In this document: piece after piece, positions 43,376 to 54,429 of the stretch
Numbering within the stretch: position 1 is the first letter of the stretch
Layout of the letters: every line of letters starts with the position of its first letter
From: Diatrype stigma
Taxonomy: Eukaryota; Ascomycota; Sordariomycetes; Xylariales; Diatrypaceae
NCBI GenBank assembly: GCA_022225965.2
Contig: JAKJXP020000044.1
Span: 248,001 to 312,000, forward strand
DNA length: 64,000 nucleotides
Direction: 5' to 3'
Notes under the pieces: generated by a model
Database searches by the model: none
Seen by the model: the letters and a program-made list of their open reading frames with translations, nothing else
Told to the model about the DNA's origin: nothing
Program-made: the position numbers and the translations under genes

Positions 43376-44752
43376 ATGGCGGACGACACGCCCCCCGATA
43401 GCATCGACCAGTCTAAGGAGAAGAAGAAAAGCAGGAGGCCAGCCAACACGGCCTTCCGCCAACAACGGTTGAAGGCCTGGCAGCCAATCCTCACCCCCAA
43501 GACCGTCATCCCGCTCTTCTTCGCCATCGGCATCATCTGCGCCCCGATCGGTGGGCTATTGATATGGGCTAGTACCAGTGTTAAGTACTTCTCCATCGAC
43601 TACACGAACTGCTTCTCGAGCGCGCCCGAAGATGCTCCCGGCCCTGTGGACAAGAGCCTCATTGAGTCCGCCTTCGATGATAACGGCACCGTTAAGGCGA
43701 CCTGGCAGCGATTCACAAACATAAGTCATGACTACGATGGCTACACGGTCCCCGAGCTGACGCGATGCGTCCTCAACTTCACCACCCCCGCGTCGCTGAA
43801 GGCCCCCGTGCTGTTCTACTACAGCCTCCAGAACTTCTACCAAAACCACCGCCGCTACGTCCAGTCCTTCTACGACAGCCAGTTGCTAGGAAACCCCGTG
43901 ACCGTCGCCGACGTCGAAGGCTCCCTGTGCGAGCCTCTAGAGACCGACGAGGCCGGCAGGGCGTACTACCCCTGCGGCCTGATTGCCAATTCCATGTTCA
44001 ACGACACCTACTCCCCGCTCGTGCTCCTCAACGTCCCGGGTGAATCCAACTTCCAGGATCGGGCCATCAACAACGCGACCTACATCATGACCAGCGAAGG
44101 GATCGCGTGGGACTCCGACAAGGAGCTGTACAAGAAGACGCAAATCACCGACTATGACACGATTGTCCCGCCCAAGTACTGGCAGATCCGCTACCCCAAC
44201 GGTCGCTATACCACCGAGCACCCGCCCCCCGATATTGGCGCCGACGAGCACTTTATGGTATGGATGCGCACGGCCGGCTTGCCGGACTTCAGCAAGCTGT
44301 ACGCCAGGAACAACACCCATCCCTTGGTTCCAGGTACCTACTCGCTTGAAATCATTGACAGTAAGTTACAAATGACATGAGCTAACAGACATTTTATTTC
44401 CCCCCTCCCCTGATACACCTCATAAGAGCCATTCGTCCTAACAATATACCCCTTTTTCTTCAATCCAGATTTCCGATCGGAGGTGTACTCGGGCAAGAAG
44501 CGCATCCTGTTCACCGAACTATCCGTTATGGGCGGCCACAACAACTTCCTTGGCATCCTCTGGCTTGTGGTCGGCGGTTTCTGCATCCTTCTCGCCGTCG
44601 TCTTCCTCATCACCAACTTTATCAAGCCCCGCAAGCTCGGCGACCACACCTACCTCTCGTGGAACAACGCGCCGCCGTCGGCCGCCGCCAAGGGCAAGGG
44701 CAAGGCCTCGGGCCCCTCGACGGCCGCCATGGCGTCCGGTCGTGACATATAG
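43376..44752 (+). CDS. Cdc50/Lem3 family P4-ATPase (flippase) subunit
   Basis: Exons 43376-44360 and 44469-44752 give 422 residues. The protein has a basic cytoplasmic N-terminus (FRQQRLKAWQPILTPKTVIP), a first membrane span (about residues 47-68), a large luminal domain with N-glycosylation sequons and paired Cys (RCVLNFT, EGSLCEPLE, YYPCGLIANSMFND), and a second span before the cytoplasmic tail. RQQRLKAWQP, PCGLIANSMFND and TELSVMGGHNNFLG are Cdc50/Lem3 family landmarks. The partner would be a Drs2/Dnf-type aminophospholipid flippase at Golgi, endosome or plasma membrane. The start is the ATG of MADDTPPDS; 43355 is GTG. The intron lies exactly at IID|NFRSEV. Confidence 0.95.
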
Positions 44753-46616
44753 ATGACGTCTCCGCCGCGCGGGCCGACGGGAGGAGAAAAGAAGAAGAAG
44801 AAGGGGGAGATAGAAGGGGAGATAGAAAGGGGGGAGGGGGGGAGGGAGGGGCAGGGGCAGCAGGGGCAAGGAGCAGGAGAGCAAACGAAACAACCGCGCT
44901 TCTTGCTGGATCTGGACCTGGGAACGAGTTTGAAGGACGCCATAGCACCTTGGTTACTCACGCGGAGGTGGGGTGGTAGTAGTGGTCCGAGCAGTCGCAG
45001 CGGGCGCTCTCCTCGCGGGAACTCTCCCAGCAGTGCGCAAACGATATCGCTGCCGCCGCCGCTGCCGCTTCCGCCGCCGACGCCTTCCGGTCCTACCACT
45101 AGTTCCCGGCGATACCCCGGCACCCCCAGCGGTAAGCTCACCGAGCGTCGTCCCGCGACAAGTTCAAGTTCGGGACGGGTGGCGGAGTAAACAAAACAAA
45201 AGAAATATAGATGGAAGGAAAGAAAGCAAAGCGCCTGTTCGCGTTGGGGTTCTGTATTGTACGACGGAATGATGATTTTGCATTGGAATCGGGGCGATTC
45301 CTTGTTTTTTCCCTTTCCTCTCATTTTCTACTTGTTTTGTTTTTCTGGGCGGAGGGTTGTATGCGTTTGTTATCTGACGCCCTTGGATCATCGCCAGGGA
45401 GACGAAAATAAGGGGTACTAGGGGGAAAGAAGCAGGGGCGGATCGGGGGGTTTGCTTGATTTCAACATATACCTCTCATCCCCCTTACACTTGCTTGGTC
45501 AACCACTCACATATACCACCCCTGAGGGCGGTGGGTCGTGGGTGGTTGACTGGCTGGTGCCTCTAAAGCCTTGCCCCCTTTTCTCATACCCCAACCTCCC
45601 TTGGTTTCCTCCGTCAGGGACGGTTTAGTTATTTATGTAGGTAGTTACGGAGTTCCGGGAAGCGGCCTGTGCCAGTCGCCTTGTTTAGTTACTTGTTGTC
45701 ATCGTCATCACCATTATCCATAACACTTTTACTGGGTAGCCATAGAATGGGAATGGAACTCCTTTTCTCTAACCCGGTTTCTTCCTTTCTGTCTGATATT
45801 TCCCAAGTGCAATAAGCTCGGGAGGTGAACTGAGATCAGATGCTATGACATGCCTTGGCTTGTTCTTCTGCGCTGGATTCCCTTACGGTTCGGCAGCGCC
45901 TTGATATATGGATGAATAGGGGGGTAGGTTGAGTGAGTGGTTATGTACCATCATAGGCGTGATGTATATCCCCGAATGACGACCAGCTTCAACTCGCTGG
46001 AGAACGTCACTAGTAGGTACAACCACCATGCACATACATGTATGTGTAGTTCTAGACATATGCTACTCCGTGTAAGCACTCTCCCGCACATATACATCGC
46101 ATCCCATGGCATCACAGCGCATGCAGTCAGTAACGAGGTAGCTGTAAGATTTTGTTTTGCATTGCATACCTGCCTACACCTTATTACCCATCCCACCTTA
46201 TTCCTAATAGGAAGCAAAGTAAGTTCCCTGGCCCAATTTTTTGTTTCCCCTTGAAGCAAGTCCTGTTTGTCCTTTAGTTAGAAGCAAGAGAAAGGCCCAT
46301 ATGCGTGCGGATATAACGATCGATACCGACCCTTCCGTCCCCACAGATCCTGCCAAGCTCGTATATGCTATGCTGCCGTGTTGAGGAAGAGAAAAAGGAG
46401 GAGGATGTTGCTGACAAGAAGCCAGACCACCCTCCCCCTGTCCCTTCCTATCCTGACTGACTGACTGCCTGCCTGCCTGCCTAACTAGTAGTAGGTACCT
46501 ATCGTACAAATTTACATGTCTCATTTACGTGCGCGCCTCTCCATAGTCGCCACCCACCCACGCCATTGCCGAAGGGCCTAGGGCCTCAAAATACGCAAAC
46601 TGGACAAAGCCGCTAA
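44753..46616. other. spacer, purine-rich 3' region
   Basis: The stretch directly after the Cdc50-like stop is a strongly purine-rich GGGAGG/GAAGAAG tract (44770-44890) and probably 3' untranslated. The 145-codon frame at 44753-45190 follows this composition and is not believed to be a gene. A short CTGC/CTGA-type microsatellite lies near 46455-46485. Confidence 0.5.
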
Positions 46617-48398
46617 TTACGGCTGCGCTTCCGCTTCTCCTTGGACTTTTGGCTTCTTGGATTCGTCCTCGTCGGCGGCGGGGTCCTCGGCCTTGCGCTT
46701 CGTGCCGTTAGCCGGAGCCGGAGCCGGAGCCGTAGACGCGGTCGTCTTCTCGGCGGATGCCTCGCTATCCGCCGCCTCCGCCTGTGCCTCTTTCTCGTCC
46801 TTGGCCTTCTTGCGGACGAGGCCTGTCAGGTCCTTGGCGTTCTTCTTGGCTTCGTCGATGCGGGCTTTGCTTTCTGCGGAGTCGCCGCCTAGCGCCGCGC
46901 CTAGGAGGCCGCTCATGGGGTTGTTGGCCGCGAGCACCGAGTCTACGTCCATGGGTGGCTTTCGGAGCTCGACAAGCTGTGAGGCGAAAAGGGGGGATTT
47001 TGGTTAGTTTGATTTTACCAATGAATAAACAAACAGCGAGCGGCGATACATGAGTCAGGAGACGGCCTTGGTGTGCACGTAAGAGGAGGTGGGGAGGTGG
47101 CACGGGAAGTAAACATCGGGCGAAATGGTGGCACTCACCCGCTGCTCCATGTCGGTGATGAGGTCCTTGACCTCGGCGATCTGCTTGCGCGTCACCTCGT
47201 TGTCCTCGGGCACGTGCATCATGGCGAGCTCGACCTCCTTGTTCTTGAGCTTGAGCTGGGTGCTCTCGACGGCCTTCTCCAGCTCGGCCGCCGCCTCGTC
47301 CCGCAGGCCCTGGTCGAGCTGCTTGGGCCCGCCGCTCTCCGCCGCGTCCTCGCTCGTCGTCGTGATGGACGCGAACTCGAGCGCGAGGGAGAGCTTGAAG
47401 TGCGCCTCGGCGATGATCTCGGACTCCTTGGGGTAGAGCGCCAGCTTGTAGTTCAGGGAGGAGCGGCCGTCCTGGATCGCTTCGGAGTACCTAGGTGGGA
47501 GGAGAACGTTAGCGATTGCTTCCGGGCACTAGATATACATATCGATTATGTGATGTTTTGTTTACTTTTCATTCTCCAGGGAGATCTCTGCCAGTAGATC
47601 GTGCGTGTCGGCTAACCGCTCCTTGATATGTCTGATGGCAGGGTTGTCGCCTTGATCCTCGGCCTTCTCTTTCCCCTTGCCTTCGCCATCTTGCTCCGCG
47701 TCTGCAGCTTTCAGACTCTTCTCGAAGAGTACACGTGCTAGGTCAAGGATCTCGAACGCGACTGCCAGGTCGTCATCTTCCTCTTCGTCGCCATCTTCAC
47801 CCTCGGCCTCCTCTTCCTCGTCTGAATCCTCGAAATCCTCGTCACCGGTAAATTGGAATAGCGATTTCTTGGCGCCGGTGGTGGGCTGGGCTTCCTTGAC
47901 CTCGCTCGTACCAGCTTCCTCAGCGGCGGCGGCGACACCCTCCTCGACGACCTTCTCGGCGGCAGCGACATCTGATTTGGCCGACCCAGCTTCCGTTTTC
48001 TTCGGCTTCGGCTTGGCACCGCTGCTGCCGCTCGGCTTCTTCTTCTCGCCACCTGCCGTTCCCAGGACGTCGCTCTTGGCCTGGCCGACCTTGAATAGGC
48101 TGCGGCCGTAGAGGAAGAGGATGTCGGCGTTCTCGGGGCTCATCTCGCCATTCAGCTCGGCTTGCATCTCGCTTGCTTGGGCGTAGACCTCGGCGGCCTC
48201 CTCGTAGTTCTTTTGGAGGTACAGCGCAGAAGCCTTGGCGGTCAGGTCCGCCAGTGAGACCTTGACGGACTTCTCGCGCTCTTCGCTATCCATTGGGGGC
48301 AGAGACACGGGCGTGGCGGCACCCGATGCAACTCGAGATGGGATGGCGGAGTGCACGGCAGGTGCAGCAGGCGTGTCGTTTGTGGTTGATTCGGTCAT
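46617..48398 (-). CDS. NASP/Sim3/Hif1-type histone chaperone (SHNi-TPR)
   Basis: Exons 48398-47566, 47490-47139 and 46976-46617 give 514 residues. The first TPR-like repeat (KASALYLQKNYEEAAEVYAQ) is followed by a linker and a long acidic insertion (DEDFEDSDEEEEAEGEDGD and onward, about residues 187-211) that interrupts the TPR array, the hallmark of NASP, Sim3 and Hif1. EILDLARVLFEKSL, HDLLAEISLENEKYSEAIQD (across intron 1) and EIIAEAHFKLSLALEF form the later SHNi-TPR repeats. A coiled coil (AAAELEKAVESTQLKLKNKE) and a C-terminal basic nuclear-localisation stretch (GTKRKAEDP, ESKKPKV) follow. The family escorts H3-H4 or CENP-A. Introns are 75 and 162 bp. Confidence 0.93.
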
Positions 48399-51300
48399 CG
48401 TGCTGGCAATTGGCGGATCAGGATATATATTGCTTGTGTAGGTGTATCGGCGGATATGACCGGCAGGTTGTAAGTTGTCAATGTTGATGGCTTTGTGTGG
48501 ACTGAATTGGTCTGATTGATTTGATTTGCAGGAACGTGGATTACACCACGATGGCAGGCAGGACCAGAATCACAATCAAAAGCAGAATTGGGGGTGAATT
48601 GGGGGTGCGCAATGAGGTTTCACGTGTTGCGCCGGCAAAGTATATAATGGAGGTGACGAAATACGTCAGGTCCAGGTCCAGATCCAGGTCAGGTCAGGTC
48701 AGATGCGACAACACGCGATTCGACCTGGAGACTGTTAGCTGCAGTGGAGCCATCGCGTTGAACACCCGATCCCACCTGTAGCTTATAGGCTATAGGCTAT
48801 AGGCTAGGTATAGCCCGTAGCCCCAGACCTTAAGCGCTTGGGCCAGGTCATCGACGGAGTGCTACTGGTACACCGATCAATCACTTCTCATCATTTTCCC
48901 TACCTCAACATGTGGTAAGTTCATCACGTAGTTATATTCCAGTTTTCGAGTCGCTATATAGGTGCGAAAAGAGTTCCCCATTGACAGATCTGGCATATAG
49001 TTCTATCAATTACGTAAGGCTATAATGCCCCTCAGAGTTATACGTAATCGAGACAATTACAGTTACTTAGTTAGGTGGTTATAGCCTGCCTGCACTGCCA
49101 AGCATATCCGAACTACATAGCAAGCGGCTTCCCGTATAACGGCGGCGAACAGATTGCCGTGTAGGCCTTTCCACAAGTCATCTACGTTGTAATTACTGAA
49201 GATGAGCCTGGCGGTGCATCCATCGATCCTGCTATCCTCCGAGTAACTAGCCATACACTCCACGATACCATGCTATGAAGGCTTCTTTATATACTTCTGG
49301 CCTTTGTCATTTTATTCCAGCTGGGATTAAGTCAATCTACGAATACGGTATGAATATATGACAAGCAACAAGAAGGTTATGAGCCAGATGTCTTCAAATG
49401 CGACCTTCCAGCCCTTTCATCCAGACTACTAAAATGAGGCAGAGGAAATACCCACTCCACCACCTACGCGTCTTGTTTGCTGATCGACATGGATGAAACA
49501 GTTATTTTATGCCTGTCAGCCTGTCAGGATGTCATCACCGACCCGCCAGCAAGGGAGCTGGGGGCGCCATCGAGTATTGATTTGGTACCTCTTACATTGG
49601 GGATCCAACCCACTTCCTAAATCTTCTGTTAGTAATTGTGCAAGCACTGAAGCAGAACATCCAGACATTTTGCTGTAGTAGGACCCAGCTTAGACCGAGT
49701 CTGGATATTCAGGACGGGCTTCTTCTAACCGCCTTCGAACTTGTTCAAGATGCCTATTAGGTAGGAAGTAGCTGTTATCTACCTACCTATATGCAGGAGA
49801 TATGCAGTCGTGCCGACCTATGATGTGCATGCCGCCATGCAGCATAATGGTCTCACACTCAAACATCCACGAGCAAAGAAATAACCATGAAAACATGGAA
49901 AGCAGGGTAGGTACCTAGATATGATACCTAGATATGATACCTAGATATGATACCTAGATATGATACCTAGATATGATCTCGAGTTACACGGCACAGCATG
50001 CCCCTCTCTATACTCTACTTCTGTAGGTAGTTGATTAGTGGGCGGTAAGCCGTCAGCCATAGACTTTGCAGATGCGCCAGATGCAACCTATGACAGACAA
50101 GACGCAAAAGCTATACTATGCAGTCTAGGTGACTCGGCAGAGTCTGTATAACCCGGCTAAGATCCATGTGGTACCCCAAAACGCCAGGTCTTTGTTTACG
50201 GGTTTTCCAGTCTGGCAGTTACCAGACTGCAGTTACAGTCTTTATAGTGCTCAGTAGTGGACTTAAATCAGTGAGCAACTCGCATTCACACGCTCAACGA
50301 CGTACAAGTGTCAATTCCACTTTCCTATCTCGGGTCAGCCAGCCTCAGTGGCGCCGCTAGCCAGGACCATCGAGTGAGTACTTGTACAGACATAGTAGCG
50401 GGATCCTTCCAATTACGTGGATAGACTAAGCCATGAAGAAAATCCCCACCCTTGGCTGCCTTATTAGCGAGCGCTTTTACTACTAGAGGCAGGGATATCC
50501 GCAGGGGCCCTTCCCGTAGTTGAGATCTTGTAAAGTAGCGGCCTGTTTAGCTCTGCATTCTCTGCTAACCCATCGTCATCCCAACCCACATCCCACAGCC
50601 GCAACCCACTATGCCTCGTACTACGTATGTAGTTGCCTACCACCTATTGCCCTTCGCCCTTTAGGCTTTCCCGTCCCCTTCCCGGTCTGCTCTGGTGGTG
50701 TTCTGAAGCCCTAGACCGGCAGCCCGGGTCAGGACACATGCAGCCAGCAGTAGCAGTTCCTGGCAAGTCTTGGGTCTGCCCTGGGATTTACCCTTCACTG
50801 CCTTCAGCGCCCTCTCAGCCCTCTGAACGAGACTCTCAGACCTCTGACAAGCTGGTGATAGCAGCCCTAGTAGAGGCCCTGTACTGTACAATACCTACAC
50901 CCCGGACATCCTGGGCATCCTGGGCATCTCGTATGTACATATGTCCCAAGGTCGATCGAATGTTGAGCCATTGGTTATATTGCTATATTGTCCCATGTGG
51001 GCAACCCACCTTCCTTCGTATTGGTAGGCCTGCACCTAGTAGACATGCTAATCAGACACAAGGTGATAGCCAGCGCTAGCATTTTCTTTTCTTACTTACT
51101 CACATAGTTCCAGGTTACTTCGTAATAACTGCAGGAGACCGACCTGAGAAGACCCATCCCCTGTCTGCCTACTTGCCTCTGCTATCTCCTACTTCGTACA
51201 TGTGTAATAATCATGCTTATTTAGTACTGTCTGTCTCCTCTCTAGCCTAGACCACGTCTTACTACCTGCTGCTCTCACATTCCAGGTTCCATCCCGTATC

Positions 51301-51580
51301 ACATCGGAGTCTCGGACGCATCCTTTCCAGCGCGCTTTGGTGATCTGACCTGGCCTTAATCGGTACCTGCGATACGATACGTTGCGATACGTTGCGATAC
51401 TTATACATCCACCATACATACCCACAAACGTACATACATACGCAATTGCTCGGACTCATGAGTGACATGATTTTCGTTCGCCCTTCTTCTTTCTTTCCTT
51501 GAGCAGTCTCTCCTGATGTCGCCATTGTCAAGTCGCCCAAGAGATAGTATAACCCCCCCTCTTTTTACGGATCTGTCGAC
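48399..51580. other. long spacer, no gene seen
   Basis: About 3.2 kb has no recognisable gene. It contains GGTCAGGTCCAG-like repeats at 48660-48705, a TATAGGC triplet repeat at 48785-48806, and the 13-bp tandem array listed separately. Open frames at 50520-51079 and 51189-51673 have no family features. Confidence 0.5.
49912..49976. repeat. 13-bp tandem repeat, five perfect copies
   Basis: The unit TACCTAGATATGA is repeated five times without a mismatch (49912-49924, 49925-49937, 49938-49950, 49951-49963, 49964-49976). It lies in a gene-free region. Confidence 0.97.
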
Positions 51581-53445
51581 ATGATTGTAACGCCGTACTC
51601 CCGTCGACTTCGCGTGTTCGGCGGCATCACTGCTTTGGCCATCCTCGCAGCTTACATCCACATTCGCCCGCAACTAAGCGAACCAGCATACGACTATGCG
51701 CTTGGCTACTATGAGAGCGTAGCCCATTACTTGCGCGGCCCCAACGATGTTTTTAACAATACGTTATACGCCGAGGGGACGGAAGAGATGGTTGACCAAT
51801 ACTACAACTCGAGCAGACCATGCGCCCACTTCCCCGACACCGAGGGCATGCTGCTGGTCATGAAGACCGGGGCGACGGAAGCTTTCGAAAGGATTCCTAC
51901 CCACCTCCTTACCACTCTCCGATGTCTCCCCGACTTCCTCCTCTTCTCAGATATGGTATGGCTCCGGCGATGATCGTGGTGGTGGTCGTGGCAGTCTGGG
52001 TGTCGAAACACTAACGCTTGCTTAGGCGCAACAAATAGGCTCGTATCATATATATGACGCTCTTGCCGAGTTCGACGAGTCGGCCAAGGCGCACAATGCC
52101 GATTTCGACCTCTACCGCGACCAAAAGGAGTGCCCTGTGTCGCAGAGATCTTGCATCGACGCTAGGTCGGATACCCAAAAGGCCTGGAACCTTGACAAAT
52201 ACAAGTTTCTTCCCATGATGGAGCAGACCTGGAGATTGCGGCCCGGTCTTGATTGGTATATATTCGCTGAGGCCGACACGTATGTCTTTTGGGCGAACAT
52301 GGTGCAATGGCTTAGGAAGCATTCGCACGTCAGCCCGCGGGAGAGGGTCTACCTCGGGAGCCGGAGCTTTATAGGCGGAACCCCCTTCGCGCACGGGGGT
52401 TCCGGATACGTCATTAGCGGAACTCTATTGAAGCATCTGATCGAGTATCACCCTGGAGTGGTAAAGCAGTACAACGTCAAAGGCGCTAACGAATGCTGTG
52501 GCGACCTCATGTTGGCTCAGGCCCTTGAGGAATACGAAAATGTCAAGATCCGCCAGTCTTGGCCATTGTTCAATGGCGAGAAACCGAGCACGCTGCCTTA
52601 CGGACCTGGCCATTGGTGCGAACCCATTCTTACAATGCATCACATGAATGCCGAAGAGATCAGCAACGTCTGGCAGTTCGAAGCAACCCGCAAGACTGAC
52701 GTAAGTGCATACAGCCATTCCATGTAGCTTCGAGCTCGACGTGTTTGCCGTGTACTCTGTAAACCTTCACCCCTGAAACTCTAGCGTCGCATCATCCCAC
52801 CATTCACCTTTTAACAACTGGGCTAGACACGAAGTTAACTTAATTGAACAGGAGCCCCTTATGATCAAGGACCTATACCAGGCTTTCATGGCACCGAAGA
52901 TGCAAGTCTCACGCTCTGATTGGGACAACCTCTCTGACGATGTCTGCTATGTCAATCCGGATCCCGACGCACAACAACGTGCCGAAGGCTTCGAGCGTGA
53001 CCGCCAGAGGAAAACCGAAGAGATGAGCGACATTGAGAAAGATGCTTGGAAATCACCGGAAAATTGCGCCAAAGTGTGCGAGTCGGAAATTCCCGACGAT
53101 GACGAGCTTGAACTGTTATTGGAGCGCAGTAATGATGACGGCCCTGCCATGGCTAGCGATACCAATGCTGCGGAGGACACCTCGCCGAGCGACCGCGCGG
53201 CCCGAGAAGCCCGGAAGAAGTCCATGGATGAGAAGAAAAAGAACCGGCAATGTTTCCAGTACCGCTGGCACGAGGAGGTCTGTTGCACGTCCAGGAGCTT
53301 CAAGCTCGGTGCCCCCAAAGCCAAGCCCGAGTCGGGTTACACCAAGCACCGGTGGATGAGCGGCTGGCATCTCAAGGGCATCAATGATTGGATCGACGTT
53401 ATGGGTGATTGTAAAGCGCCTGTCTGGAAAGAACCTGAGCGGTAA
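51581..53445 (+). CDS. GT31-like (Fringe-related) glycosyltransferase
   Basis: Exons 51581-51955, 52026-52700 and 52852-53445 give 547 residues. A type-II membrane anchor (about residues 11-27) follows a short basic cytoplasmic tail. The catalytic domain includes GLDWYIFAEADTYVFW, where Asp209 in EADTY occupies the place of the metal-binding DxD, and the downstream GGTPFAHGGSGYVISG and ECCGDLMLAQAL blocks typical of fungal Fringe/GT31-like proteins. The C-terminal 190 residues are charged, partly disordered (an acidic EIPDDDELELLLE block and a basic KKSMDEKKKNRQ block), and end in a Cys/Trp-rich segment. The enzyme is presumably Golgi-located and adds a sugar to glycoproteins or glycans. Donor and acceptor are unknown. 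Confidence 0.87.
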
Positions 53446-54230
53446 ACTCGCCATGCCTGGACTATGAACATTTATTAGCAATCATATTTCTCTTTATGGC
53501 TAGGGGAGACTTACGAGGGAAGGAGACGATATTAAGACGAAACCAACAATTCTGCGGCTGAGATGGTAGAGGGCTATATCAAAGGGATATCAGACGAGAT
53601 GGACGACCGAAGATCAGCAGCTCTCACAAAGCCATACTTTTGGCTTTGTGGAGTTACATCGCATTGATATGTACATGAAATTATCGACGGACGCATAGGG
53701 GCATCATTCTGTGTCGATAGGGGGGAGGCACCTGTGACGAGCCACACCAACGACTCGAGCTATGGCGTTTCAAGAGGGATTTATCTTTCTACATATTCGT
53801 TCCTTCTCGGGCGACGGTGTCACGAGGAGGCGGTTAGGGCCTTTATAGATGGGGGTGATACTACACGACATACATTCGAGGCAACGTTGTCTTCATTTTT
53901 GACTTAGATATCAACTTGCAAGGTGGTTGGACCTGTGTGGCGTTTTACGGAATGGCAGCATTGATCAGGGGTTTACCAGTGTCTGTTGTCGGTTCAAATG
54001 TAATAGAAACTTATTGCTTTGCCCAAACTGGGCGGGAGACGACGAAGTTCACATCGAAGAGGTTGAATGCATTTGCTCTCACAGGTCGCTCTGTGATTGA
54101 CAGTCTGGATTGTTCGTGATAACAAATAAGCTCGTTACCTCTTACCTATTGATGTAACTTATTTCAACTTATGTTCTGCAACTACTTCCCTCTGAACTCT
54201 CGAGTTCAACTGCGTCCAAGATCGTTTGCA

Positions 54231-54271
<41 letters not shown>

Positions 54272-54429
54272 NNNNNNNNNNTCGTTTGCAGCCCCCCCCC
54301 CCCCCCCCCCCCCCCCGGCTTCCTTTTTCCTTTTTTGAAAGCCCCCGAATCCTTCGCTCCGTCAACAAACCCAACCTCCTCTCATTTTACCACCAACCCC
54401 AACTCACTCAGTCCTTCAGTCCCAGTCCC
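53446..54429. other. spacer containing an assembly gap
   Basis: No gene was recognised between the GT31-like gene and the P450 3' end. The gap and its homopolymer flanks are described separately. Confidence 0.5.
54221..54316. other. assembly gap with mirrored poly-G and poly-C flanks
   Basis: TCGTTTGCAG is followed by G continuing to 54271 (41 G from 54231), then ten N (54272-54281), then the same TCGTTTGCAG (54282-54291) followed by 25 C (54292-54316). The repeated 10-mer on both sides and opposite homopolymers indicate a join between misextended contig ends, not genuine sequence. Confidence 0.85.

Noticed and set aside
44753..45190. 145-codon plus-strand frame directly after the Cdc50-like gene
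   Set aside because: It follows a purine-rich tract, has no recognisable domain and probably lies in the 3' untranslated region.
49912..49976. CRISPR-like array
   Set aside because: The five units are directly abutting 13-mers with no spacers, and the genome is fungal.
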